DNA from: Nigerium sp.
Lineage (GTDB): Bacteria > Actinomycetota > Actinomycetes > Propionibacteriales > Propionibacteriaceae
Reading direction: 5' to 3'
Assembly (NCBI GenBank): GCA_016711325.1
Contig: JADJTH010000009.1
Location: forward strand, 186,001-250,000
DNA: 64,000 bases
This document shows, piece by piece, positions 26,114 through 34,427 of this stretch. The notes beneath the pieces are model-generated. The model saw nothing but the letters and a program-made list of their open reading frames with translations. It was not told the origin of the DNA and ran no database searches. Numbering within the stretch: position 1 is the stretch's first letter; the number at the start of each line of letters is the position of its first letter. The translations under genes were made by a program, and so were the position numbers.

Positions 26114-27636
26114 GAGGCGATCTCCTCGGGGTTGGTGGTGCCGTAGGTGGCCCAGCCGCTGGTGCCTTGGGTCAGGGACTGGTCCTCGCTGGCCTGCAGC
26201 TGTGTCGGGTGTGGTCGGCTGCGGTGGTGGTCGAGGATGGAGGCCAGGTCGGCCTCGGCGAAGCGGCCGTGGACGGCGGCATGCCCCAAGGCCCAGTCGA
26301 CGTCGGCGGGGTTGAACAGGCGTGCCAGCTGGACCGCGGCGGCCATCTTGACTCGCATCTTCCCGGTGCCCGCGGCGGCGGCCTCGACCAGCCAGATCCG
26401 CGCCCCTTCACCCAGGGCGAGGAACTCGCTGTCAGCCACCGACTTGGGTGTGGGGGTCCGTTCCAGGGCGCCGGCTGGTGCGGGCGGGAAGTGCGTGTCG
26501 TCGAGCATCGGCGTGCCGGGGGTGGCGCGTCGGTGGCGGGCGACCTCGACCGGGCCCGCGTCGTCGAGGTGGCAGATCACGATCTGCTCATCCGCGCCGC
26601 GGCCGTGGACCCGGACCCAGACCGTCTCGCCGCAGAGCCGGTGAGGGACGGAGTACTGGCCGTGTTCGAAGTTCACCATCGGCGTGTTGTCCGGCACCAC
26701 CCTCGTGGTCCCGAACGCGACCGTGAACGGCGCCGCCGCGACAGGATGCAACCGTGGGCGTTCCTCGGCCAGCATCTCGACCGGGGCCCGTCGGGTGACC
26801 CGATGCGGACGGGCGTTGACCAGGTCGCAGAACGCCTCGCAGGCGGCCTCGAGGTCGGCGAACGTGTCGTAGGCGTCGCGCAGGTTCGCGTCGGTGGGCA
26901 CCAGGTCGGCCTTCGCGAGCTTCACCGATGATTCGGTGCCACCCTTGCTCGCCGGGTCCGCCGGAACACATGTGTGAACGGTCACCGCGTAATGGGAAGC
27001 GAAGGCGACCAGCTGCTGGTTCCGCACCGGGATCCCGGCGATGTGCTCACTGGTGACGGTCTTCTCGTTGTCGGTCAACACATACGTCGGGACGCCCCCG
27101 ATCCGGCGGAACGTGACATCCAAGGCGGCGAACACCGAGGGCAGGGTCTTGTCCCGCAGCGGCAGCACCACCCGGAATCTCGACCACGCGACCCAGGCCA
27201 CGAACAGGACCGTCTTGACCCCGTCGATCAACGGCCCGTCGCCGTAGTCGTACTGCAACCACATCCCCGGCTCGGTCACCCACGGCCGATGGACCCTGCG
27301 GTTCCCGACCCGGAACGCGGTCTTCGCGGCCGCGACCGCGCGGCGGGTGGTGCGCTCCGAACCGGTGTAGCCCAGCCACACCAGCTTCTGGTGGACCCTG
27401 TCGGCGCGGACCTTCCCCTTCGACCGCTCGACCCACTCCTCGACCTTGTCCAGGTAGTCGTCGATCAGCTGAGGCCGGCGGGCCGTCCCCGACGGCGGGC
27501 CACCCAGCTTGTCGCGGGCCTCCACATAGCGTTTCACCGTGTGATGAGAACACCCCACCAACTCGGCAGAATCACGCAACGACCCAGTCAGATCGTAGGC
27601 ATCCAAGATTTCCATGATTTCCTCGGCAGACTTCAA
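26110..27636 (-). CDS. istA: IstA-type transposase of IS21 family
   Basis: A 508-residue DDE transposase. It has an N-terminal helix-turn-helix (AYDLTGSLRDSAELVGCSHHTVKRYVEA) and a catalytic core with MWLQYDYGDG, TDNEKTV and STEST-like GGTESSVKLAKADL, giving the D, D and E positions. The C-terminal beta domain includes FEHGQYSVP. I chose the TTG start at 27636 because GGGAAGGGA lies just upstream; the frame is open to 27789. It looks intact. Confidence 0.85.
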   Translation of the reverse strand: MKSAEEIMEILDAYDLTGSLRDSAELVGCSHHTVKRYVEARDKLGGPPSGTARRPQLIDDYLDKVEEWVERSKGKVRADRVHQKLVWLGYTGSERTTRRAVAAAKTAFRVGNRRVHRPWVTEPGMWLQYDYGDGPLIDGVKTVLFVAWVAWSRFRVVLPLRDKTLPSVFAALDVTFRRIGGVPTYVLTDNEKTVTSEHIAGIPVRNQQLVAFASHYAVTVHTCVPADPASKGGTESSVKLAKADLVPTDANLRDAYDTFADLEAACEAFCDLVNARPHRVTRRAPVEMLAEERPRLHPVAAAPFTVAFGTTRVVPDNTPMVNFEHGQYSVPHRLCGETVWVRVHGRGADEQIVICHLDDAGPVEVARHRRATPGTPMLDDTHFPPAPAGALERTPTPKSVADSEFLALGEGARIWLVEAAAAGTGKMRVKMAAAVQLARLFNPADVDWALGHAAVHGRFAEADLASILDHHRSRPHPTQLQASEDQSLTQGTSGWATYGTTNPEEIAS

Positions 27637-27830
27637 GATGTCCCTTCCCCGGGTGACGAACAGTGCTTCAGCACCACTCATCGCACTCGAGGAAGGGACG
27701 CCGACCGCGGACGCGGCCAGGCAACGGATGTCGTGTCGGGCAGATCCCATGGCCACCACCGGGCAGATTTCATGACCGCCAGCGGGCAACTACATGACCG
27801 TCACTGGGCATTTTTCCGTGTCCGCCGACA

Positions 27831-28368
27831 CCTTGCGAAGGATACACGCGAGTTCCGGTGTCGCCTGATCGACTTCGGGTTGGCAACGCCGAGAGCGCCA
27901 CAGGTGCCGACGCTAGACGGGGACGTCACTGTGATTTCGGGTACTCTCGGGTTCACTGCACCGGAACGGATGTACTTGTCGGCAGCGCTGCCTGCATCCG
28001 ATGTCTACAGCTTGGCGCGCGTTGCCATCTTCACGTTGACCAATGCGGCCAGCCAAGGTCGACAGATCCCGACGGAACTACATCGGCTGCTGGTTGAGGC
28101 AACCACCAATAACCCCCTGCGCAGAGTTGATTCCATAGAGTCATTCTTGGAGCGATGGGTCGCCGCTATTGATAGTTTGGACGGGTCGGGGATCCTGTTA
28201 CACCGGGAGCCGGTTGTCGAATCGGTCACTTCGATGAGGACGATTGATGCGACACTCCTCGGAACGCGGAAAGCTTCGTCACCCCTCAAGCTCACCAGCT
28301 CGGACGATGCAGTAAAAACTGTGCTGGCTGAACTCGACGCCTTGGCGGCGCAGTCCGCTGATTGGTGA
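27831..28368 (+). pseudogene. 3' part of Ser/Thr protein kinase
   Basis: Begins in frame with the fragment at 25085-25183 and supplies the metal-binding DFG in CRLIDFGLA, an activation segment, and the APE motif in GTLGFTAPERM. DVYSLARVAIFTLT follows as subdomain IX. The protein then has about 120 residues of tail without clear domain and ends SADW. It once was a eukaryotic-like kinase; both the N-lobe loss and the IS21 element make it inactive. Confidence 0.75.
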
Positions 28369-28442
28369 TGCAATTGGCCTGTTCGGAGCCCACTTCTCTG
28401 CGATGAACCGGCCTGGGTTCGTCGGAGGGCCGCGTCAAGCAC

Positions 28443-28598
28443 ATGGGCATCACCCCACCCAGCGAGCTGACGCCAGCCCTCCGCCTACACCAAACCGACA
28501 CCAGCGGCGCCGACCCCATCCTCAACTGGCTCGCTCAACGGCGCACCCCGTTTGGTCTCGCACCAAAGCGGAACGAACGGCCGCATGTCAATCCATGA
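28443..28598 (+). CDS. Possible small protein (51 residues)
   Basis: ATG 28443 to a stop at 28598 reads MGITPPSELTPALRLHQTDT, DPILNWLAQRRTPFGLAPK. Codon usage fits, but there is no strong ribosome site and no family is recognised. It could equally be a C-terminal remnant. The rest of 28369-28628 shows nothing else. Confidence 0.25.
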   Translation: MGITPPSELTPALRLHQTDTSGADPILNWLAQRRTPFGLAPKRNERPHVNP

Positions 28599-28628
28599 TG
28601 TCAACGTGCGACCAACCTCGGTTGCTTG

Positions 28629-29861
28629 TCAGTCGGAACCGAGGGTCGTGAACCACAACGCCACCATGACAGCCGCCATCGCCACGATGACTCGTAGGAA
28701 GCCGAGGGTGATGATCGTGGGCTGGCCCACGCTCGGCTCGTAACTCCCACTCGTAAATGCGAGCACCACCACCCCGATGGCACAAGCCACCGCGACGATG
28801 AGTAGGTCAGGCGTTCCATTGAACCCCATGAACAGCATGGAGAAGAAGTCATCGAATGCGGAAGGCATGATTCCCGCAAAGCTCAGATCCGCGACGTTCG
28901 GGATCAATCCGATGACCGGTAAGTCGGCCCGTTTCTCCGTGGCCTCCAGCAGGAACTGGGCGAAGTTTGTGTTGTAGGCGCTCGCCGTGATGATCGTCGA
29001 CACGGCTACACCGACCCCCGCGGCGACGTCGGCGAAACGATCGATGCGGTGCCCAGAGCGTGCGGCATCGCGAAGCGGAGTCCACATGGTGCTACCCAGG
29101 AAGGCGAGAACCGCAACGGCGAACACCCAGGCCACGACCGCGAAGAACACACCGAATAGCCAGCCGAAGACCGTGCCGACGAAGGCAGCCACGCCTCCGA
29201 CCGCCCACCCCAACCCGCCCCATACCGGCTCGAGGGCGAGGGCGAGGGGCTCCCGGAACATGTAGAGGAGCCCGCCCGCGACGACGAGCCCACCTATGAT
29301 CCAGCGGGACTTGGGCACCTTCACCAAGAGTGCGATGAGCGCCGAGCCGACGACGACGGCCAAGATGGCCCCGCCCGTTGTTCGCACCCACGTGGCTTCT
29401 CCGAGGTTCGAGAGGAAGCCCGCGGCCCAAGACTGGGCTCGTAGCGCAAGCGAGATCACCCAGAAGACCGCGACAACGATCCAGGACAGGATCGGGAACG
29501 CAGCAATCCCGAGCCCGAGGTTCAGGCTGATCACCCACAACGGGCGCCAGGACCTGGCCCGGATGGCGCGAATCACCGCAGCCGCCATGAGCAGCCAGAT
29601 CATCGAGGGAAGGATGATCATCAAGGGCATCCGTAGCGCATCAACGAAACCCGTCCGGCTCGCCTCTATGGCGCCGCTTGCCAGCACCATCGTGCCGTCG
29701 ATGATCATCCCCATCCCGAACGGTAGATCGAGCGTGCCAAGCCTGTAGAACAGGTTCGGGTACGTGTAGAGGATCAGCCAGTACCCGAAGAGCACGAGCA
29801 CCAGCGTGCCACCGAGGCTATAGCCAACCCACTGACGATAAAGTCGGTGTACGTCTTTCAT
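28629..29861 (-). CDS. Multi-pass membrane protein of unknown function
   Basis: A 410-residue protein with about nine hydrophobic segments, beginning MKDVHRLYRQWVGYSLGGTLVLVLFGYWLILYT. A soluble, charged loop near residues 290-360 contains MWTPLRDAARSGHRIDRFADVAAG. I recognise no family. The start is ATG 29861 in an ATGATG pair right after GGGGGGA; the upstream gene ends on the TGA in the same bases, so the two are tightly coupled. It is convergent with the broken kinase gene and may belong to the same lost system. Confidence 0.6.
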   Translation of the reverse strand: MKDVHRLYRQWVGYSLGGTLVLVLFGYWLILYTYPNLFYRLGTLDLPFGMGMIIDGTMVLASGAIEASRTGFVDALRMPLMIILPSMIWLLMAAAVIRAIRARSWRPLWVISLNLGLGIAAFPILSWIVVAVFWVISLALRAQSWAAGFLSNLGEATWVRTTGGAILAVVVGSALIALLVKVPKSRWIIGGLVVAGGLLYMFREPLALALEPVWGGLGWAVGGVAAFVGTVFGWLFGVFFAVVAWVFAVAVLAFLGSTMWTPLRDAARSGHRIDRFADVAAGVGVAVSTIITASAYNTNFAQFLLEATEKRADLPVIGLIPNVADLSFAGIMPSAFDDFFSMLFMGFNGTPDLLIVAVACAIGVVVLAFTSGSYEPSVGQPTIITLGFLRVIVAMAAVMVALWFTTLGSD

Positions 29862-30048
29862 CATTCCCCCCTGGCCCGTCGATGCGATCGGCTCGCACCG
29901 ATCCTGGCATGTCCGACGACCCCGCCGCCGCCCTGACCAAGAAGCGGCATCCCGTGCTTTCGTCTGATCGCGTCGATGTTGCCGAGGTGGTCGATCAGGC
30001 GGGTTTCCCACGCGTGGGGGTCGTCCATCAGGGCCCATCCGCCTCTTG
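29861..30048 (-). pseudogene. 3' end of a gene truncated by IS1380
   Basis: The frame enters from the IS boundary at 30048 and ends at a TGA overlapping the start of the membrane protein gene. It reads WALMDDPHAWETRLIDHLGNIDAI, RRKHGMPLLGQGGGG and a basic tail. The coupling to the next gene supports it as the real end of an operon gene. Function unknown; the 5' part is not found on the other side of the element. Confidence 0.5.
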
Positions 30049-31865
30049 CCTCGATCATTCATGGGGGTGCCGGGTGGGCTGTCTGGCCCGCTTGTTGATC
30101 GGGTAGCCGGTGTGTGTGGGTAGCGGGCGTGCGGGCCGGGCCCGGGTGCCCGGGTGGCTGCCGGTTCCACTGCGGCCGTGCTGGTTCCTCTCCTTGATCG
30201 TCGGGGCGGTGGTTGTGGTGTCAGCCGGGGTGGAGGGCGTGCAGTCGGTCCCAGGCGTTGACGAGGTCGTCGGCCCAGGCCCAGCCGTCTGGGATTTTCA
30301 GGATCCGGGTGCGGGCGTGGTGGACGATCCTGGCGGGGACGGCGAGCAGCCGGAACCGCAGCGCCTTCGGCTCCGCGACGGCCAGGTCGCCGTCGAGGGG
30401 CGAGGTGCCGCAGCCACGCGGTCAGGGGTGACCGCGAGCGCGGCGAGCTGTAGCCAGGCGGCGTTGCGGCCGGGGTCGGCGGTAGGCAGCTTCTGCCCGC
30501 CCATGGCCTTGAGTTCTTTCATCTTGTCCTCGACATGGGCCTGGGTGCGGTGCCGGGCATCCAGCCACTGGAGTTGTCCGCCGATCGTGTTGGTGGCGAA
30601 CGCGCCGTAGCGCCATTCGGCGTCCTCGCCCAGCGGCGCCTGCTCGCTGGCGGGGCGCCGGGTGCGGGAGACGATCACCCGCAGGTCGGCCGGCCACCCG
30701 GCCAGCAGGTCTCCCTCTTTGCTGTGCCGTAGCAGCCCGGTCAGGTCGGCGACGTGCTGGTTGGGTGTGGGGCGCCCGTCGGCGGTCAGCCTGGCCGTCC
30801 AGGCCTGCTCGGGCAGCCGCTCGATACCGGTCCGGGTCCGCTCATCGACCGGCCAGCCGATCGAGTACTCCACCCTCCGGCCCCGCCGACCGTGCTCGCG
30901 GTAGGTGTTCCACCTGGTCAGGTGGTTGATCACGTCGTGGGAGGCGCCGGCCCCGTCGATCGTGACCAGCAGGTCGCTGCGATGCTCGGCGGGGATCTGC
31001 GCCAGCGCGGCATCCAGCACCTTCACATGATCGGCGGCGGTGAAGCTGCCGGCGTTCCCGGGTCGCTGCATCACCGCCAGGTGATCGCCGGTGTTGGTGC
31101 ACCAGGCGGTCAGCGGGTGCCAGCCGATGCCGTGCTTGTAGTGCCCGGCCACCGACGCCTCCTTCACGGTGGCGGCCTCGATGATGGTGGCATCCACCCG
31201 GATCACCGTCACCGGTGTCGCCTCGCCGTCACCGATGCCGGGGTGGGTGAGCGGACGCCCGGCCACCTTCACCGCGGGCAGCCGGCCCCGGTTGCCGGCG
31301 GTGACCTGCGTCCACGCCCTGGCCCGGACCTCGGCCAGCATCCGGGCCCACCGACCATCCGGCAGCCCGTCGGTGCCGAGATGGGCGGCGAGCTCGTCCA
31401 GGGCGCGCAGCACCGTGGTGTCCGACGCCCCACCGCCCGGCCCGAACAGCGCCTCCTGCCGGGTCAACGCCTCCACATCCGACAGGCACGACGCCCCCGC
31501 GACCAACGCCGCGACCGCATCGGTGAGCAGCCGGCCCCGGTCCCGCCGCGGATCGAACCCCGCCGCGCGACCAGCCACCGCAGGCCAGCGGTCAGCCCGA
31601 TCCGGTCGGCCAGCAGCCGCGGCAGCACCACCCCGCATGAGCGATCAGACCCTGCCCGCCGACGGCGATCCTCAGCCGGTTCGACCAGCCCGCCGCCGGG
31701 TCCGGCGACGGGCTCACCACAGCGATACTCTTCACCTTGAGGGTGCTCCTTGATCTGAGGGTCCACAAGCGTCGACAACTTGTATTCTCCCAGGTCAGAG
31801 CACCCTTCCACGTCCCGACAGGCCGTCCGGACCAGCCAAAACCTCACCGCCGTGAATACTCCAGG
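30049..31865 (-). mobile_element. IS1380-family element, copy A (1817 bp)
   Basis: The ends are imperfect inverted repeats: CCTCGATCATTCATGGGGGTG at the left and, read inward, CCTGGAGTATTCACGGCGGTG at the right. It has the same length as copy B at 44266-46082. No target duplication is visible (left flank CTCTTG, right flank CTGACG), so one flank was probably exchanged or deleted after insertion. Confidence 0.85.
30221..31735 (-). pseudogene. IS1380-family transposase, copy A, several single-base frameshifts
   Basis: The intended product is about 500 residues starting GTG 31735 (VKSIAVVSPSPDPAAGW). It has the DDE elements VIRVDATIIEA and LLVTIDGAGASHDVINHL. Against copies B and C it lacks one C near 31560 and one near 31632 and has one extra G near 30397 and near 30424. 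All are in G or C runs. The element is not translated as one frame unless these are sequence errors. Confidence 0.75.
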
Positions 31866-32170
31866 CTGACGGGTGGTCAGTTGCTAGTTTCAATTTTAGC
31901 CAGCCACTTTACCAACCAGCATCGCTGGTGGCAACTTCGCGTCGCACGCTTGATGAACGCTATCACTCGGACAGCTGCACTGCCCGGCCCCGCCCGCATG
32001 TCGCGACGATCCAGCGCGCGCTTGCCGCCCAATGGCCGCATGGCCTCGAACTCTGGTAGTCAGGGCCTTCGTCGACACCGTCACGCACGGCTTGGCGCCA
32101 CGCGCTGGTGGCGCTCTTCTCCAACGCACGGGCGACCGATCCGCGAGGACCGCTGCGCCGGCGGCGGCCT
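31866..32170. other. Gap before the CHAT cassette
   Basis: AT-richer DNA follows the IS end, with no intact gene. On the reverse strand around 32000-32110 a short run (RGHAAIGRQARA) weakly resembles the end of the excisionase-like HTH gene at 24074, so it may be another remnant. The promoter of the cassette should lie in this stretch. Confidence 0.35.
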
Positions 32171-32719
32171 ATGCTGCCCGTCGTGGGGAGCTTCCGGGAA
32201 GTGTCGAGCGCGAGAGAACTCGCGCAGCTGCTCGCGATCGAGCTCGACGACACCACCACACCAGCGGTGCTGCTCACGCTGCTGAGCGGCGCACCGGACG
32301 CGCATCAGTACCTCCGGGTCAAGGACGGCCTTTCGCACATCGATCCGGGCTCGATGGGCCTGGTCGTCGGGCGTACACGCATCTTCTTCAACGTCGAACG
32401 CAGCAAGCAGCTCTGGGGTGACGCGATGGTGGCGGCGGCGGTGTACGCGATGACGCAGTCGGCACCCAGCGCCTTCTTCGCAGCCTCGGCGCGCAAGCTC
32501 TACGACAACCTCCGGCTGCTCACCGACGAGGAGGCCGACGTGATCAGGGAGATGTTCGCGCTGAGTCACGGAGATCCCTACCGCACGCCCGTTGCCGAGA
32601 CCATGCTCACCTCACGGTTCCACGGCACCCTCGTGCCGATCGACGACGTGCTCGACCGTCTCATCGACAAGGGTGTCGTCGCGGAGCGCCGCGACGGGCG
32701 CCTCGTCGTGGTGTTCTGA
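32171..32719 (+). CDS. Unknown protein, first gene of the CHAT cassette
   Basis: A 182-residue protein starting MLPVVGSFREVSSARELAQLL. The middle is helical (LWGDAMVAAAVYAMTQSAP). The C-terminal 70 residues (LTDEEADVIREMFALSHG, VPIDDVLDRLIDKGVVAERRDGRLVVVF) look like a winged helix, so DNA binding or a protein-interaction adaptor is possible. The frame is open upstream to 32108, but ATG 32171 gives the more natural start. The next gene begins 10 bases after its stop, so it is the first gene of an operon. No family recognised. Confidence 0.6.
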   Translation: MLPVVGSFREVSSARELAQLLAIELDDTTTPAVLLTLLSGAPDAHQYLRVKDGLSHIDPGSMGLVVGRTRIFFNVERSKQLWGDAMVAAAVYAMTQSAPSAFFAASARKLYDNLRLLTDEEADVIREMFALSHGDPYRTPVAETMLTSRFHGTLVPIDDVLDRLIDKGVVAERRDGRLVVVF

Positions 32720-32729
32720 ATCCGCCCGC

Positions 32730-34379
32730 GTGACCACCTTGTTCGCTTGTGGCCGTAACCTCGCCAGCACGCTCGATTCCCGCCTGCTGGGCTCCTACGA
32801 CGGCGCAGGCGCCTGGCGCATCTACACGTCCGAGATTCGAAGCGGCGAGGAACAGCTCTACGTCGAGATGCACGAGGGCCTGCACCACGAGTATCAGGCG
32901 TCGACCGGCTGGGGCTTGGTCTCGGCGATGGCGTCCGAGCTCGCGATCCGTGGATACCGGACCGGTCCGCTCAGGTCGCTCTTCGAGCGGATGATCACGT
33001 TGAGCCGCACGCCCCATGAGATGTTCGCCACGGCACTCTCCAGCTTTGCCGTCGGGGAGGAGCACGCCTACGAACTCCTGCTCGACAACGTCCTCTACAC
33101 CCACTACCTCCGCCGCGCGGCCGACCTCGTGCCGCGTGCCGATACCCCGTCGCCGCGCTTCTATCACGCCGCCGTTGGCGCCGTGCTGCGAGCGGTGATG
33201 AGTCCATCCAGCGCGCTGGATCTCCTCGATGTCGGCTTCGCCCGGCTGGCAGCCGATCACGTGCCCGGCGACAACCATCCCGAGGCGCGACTCGCCGCCT
33301 ACGAGGCGGCAAGCAGTGCTCTCGACTGGGCGGAGGTTCTCGGCTCACTTGCTCGGCAGCATCCCGGACAGGCCGGCCAGCCCTGGGGCCGCCCGCGAGA
33401 CCCCCTTCCCGACGAGGACACCGAGGAGTTCCTGGCCCTGCGGATCTTCGAAGAGGAGGTGCTGGTGCCGACCTGCCATCAGGCCGTGCAGCACCTACTC
33501 GACTCTGCCGGCTTTCCCACGATCGCGTTCGGTCGACAGTCGGAGCTCGCCCGGCGCGTCAAGGAGGCCGTCGCCGACGTCGACGCGGAACTCGCCGCCC
33601 GGTTGCGCATCGTCACCGAGCGCCGGCCGGTCGCCGACGACGGTCTCCAGTACGACCGGCAACAACTCGTGCTGCGCTCACCCCTGCCCGCGGCCGTCCA
33701 CGTCTTTACCGGCAGCATCGGTGACCGCGGGTTCCTCGAGTGGGACGGATCGAGTGGGCCGACCGCGCTCGGCGTCTGGATGACCGCTGCCGCCGCGCGC
33801 AAACAGTGGGCGTTCTCGCCGGGCGACGACGAAGCGTTGCCTATGGTGCTGGCCGCGCTCGTGCAGGTGGGCACCGATCAGGCCTCTGGCGTGCCGCTGA
33901 CAGTGCTGGCGACGCTCGACCCCGTCGGGCCACGCCACGTGCAGGATCTCCTGGGTGATGCCACCCCCCTCGTCTGCGTCACGACGCTCTCGTCGCTCGC
34001 CGACGAGGGGCTGGTCCGGACGCTCGGCTCGGTCGAGCCCGTCTTCGTGCTGATGGACCTACCCGTGGCGCACCAGGTCGCATCGTGGCTGGCGCAAGAT
34101 GCCGACGTCCGGATGGCGGCGTCACCACTGACGGGCACGGCCACCGACCTCATGCTCCTGGCCTTCAGGATCGACCAGGCACCCGCCTTCGTCTTCCTCA
34201 GCATCAACGGAACCGGCGGCACATCGATGCTGATCGAGCGCCTGCGGCGCGCTCACGGCGACGCCCTGACCATCGACCCCGACGTGCTCCTCGAACACCA
34301 AGCCGGCATCAACCTCGCGATCACCAAAGTGCTCGCCACCTGGCACGTACTCGACCAAGACGGCACCGAGCACCGCTGA
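32730..34379 (+). CDS. Putative HExxH zinc-peptidase-like protein of the CHAT cassette
   Basis: A 549-residue protein from GTG 32730. Near the N-terminus it has VEMHEGLHHEYQAST, an HExxH motif at residues 48-52, followed by helical segments (SAMASELAIRG) and a Glu in VGEEHAYELL that could be a third zinc ligand. Residues about 300-549 form a second alpha/beta domain of unknown fold (AVHVFTGSIGDRGFLEW; LVCVTTLSSLADEG). No signal peptide or membrane segment, so it is cytoplasmic. It lies between the winged-helix-like and CHAT genes and may be the effector or the CHAT substrate. That is inference. Confidence 0.55.
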   Translation: MTTLFACGRNLASTLDSRLLGSYDGAGAWRIYTSEIRSGEEQLYVEMHEGLHHEYQASTGWGLVSAMASELAIRGYRTGPLRSLFERMITLSRTPHEMFATALSSFAVGEEHAYELLLDNVLYTHYLRRAADLVPRADTPSPRFYHAAVGAVLRAVMSPSSALDLLDVGFARLAADHVPGDNHPEARLAAYEAASSALDWAEVLGSLARQHPGQAGQPWGRPRDPLPDEDTEEFLALRIFEEEVLVPTCHQAVQHLLDSAGFPTIAFGRQSELARRVKEAVADVDAELAARLRIVTERRPVADDGLQYDRQQLVLRSPLPAAVHVFTGSIGDRGFLEWDGSSGPTALGVWMTAAAARKQWAFSPGDDEALPMVLAALVQVGTDQASGVPLTVLATLDPVGPRHVQDLLGDATPLVCVTTLSSLADEGLVRTLGSVEPVFVLMDLPVAHQVASWLAQDADVRMAASPLTGTATDLMLLAFRIDQAPAFVFLSINGTGGTSMLIERLRRAHGDALTIDPDVLLEHQAGINLAITKVLATWHVLDQDGTEHR

Positions 34380-34427
34380 CCGGCCACCTGTGCCCATCCG
34401 AGCCCAGAAACCCGGCAGGATGGCCCC

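Larger units (their letters stand above)
25184..27830 (-). mobile_element. IS21-family insertion sequence (2647 bp) splitting a kinase gene
   Basis: The left end reads TGTCAAGGGCCACTGG and the right end, read inward, TGTCGGCGGACACGG. Both are followed by repeated TGCCCGG-containing motifs, the usual multiple terminal repeats of IS21. It encodes IstA and IstB with an ATGA overlap. I find no clear target duplication (GCTGGC on the left, CCTTGC on the right). Removing the element rejoins the kinase reading frame. Confidence 0.85.

Noticed and set aside
29862..30170. A longer N-terminus of the membrane protein reaching into the IS1380 element
   Set aside because: The ribosome site GGGGGGA and the stop of the upstream gene place the start at 29861; the extension would read IS sequence.
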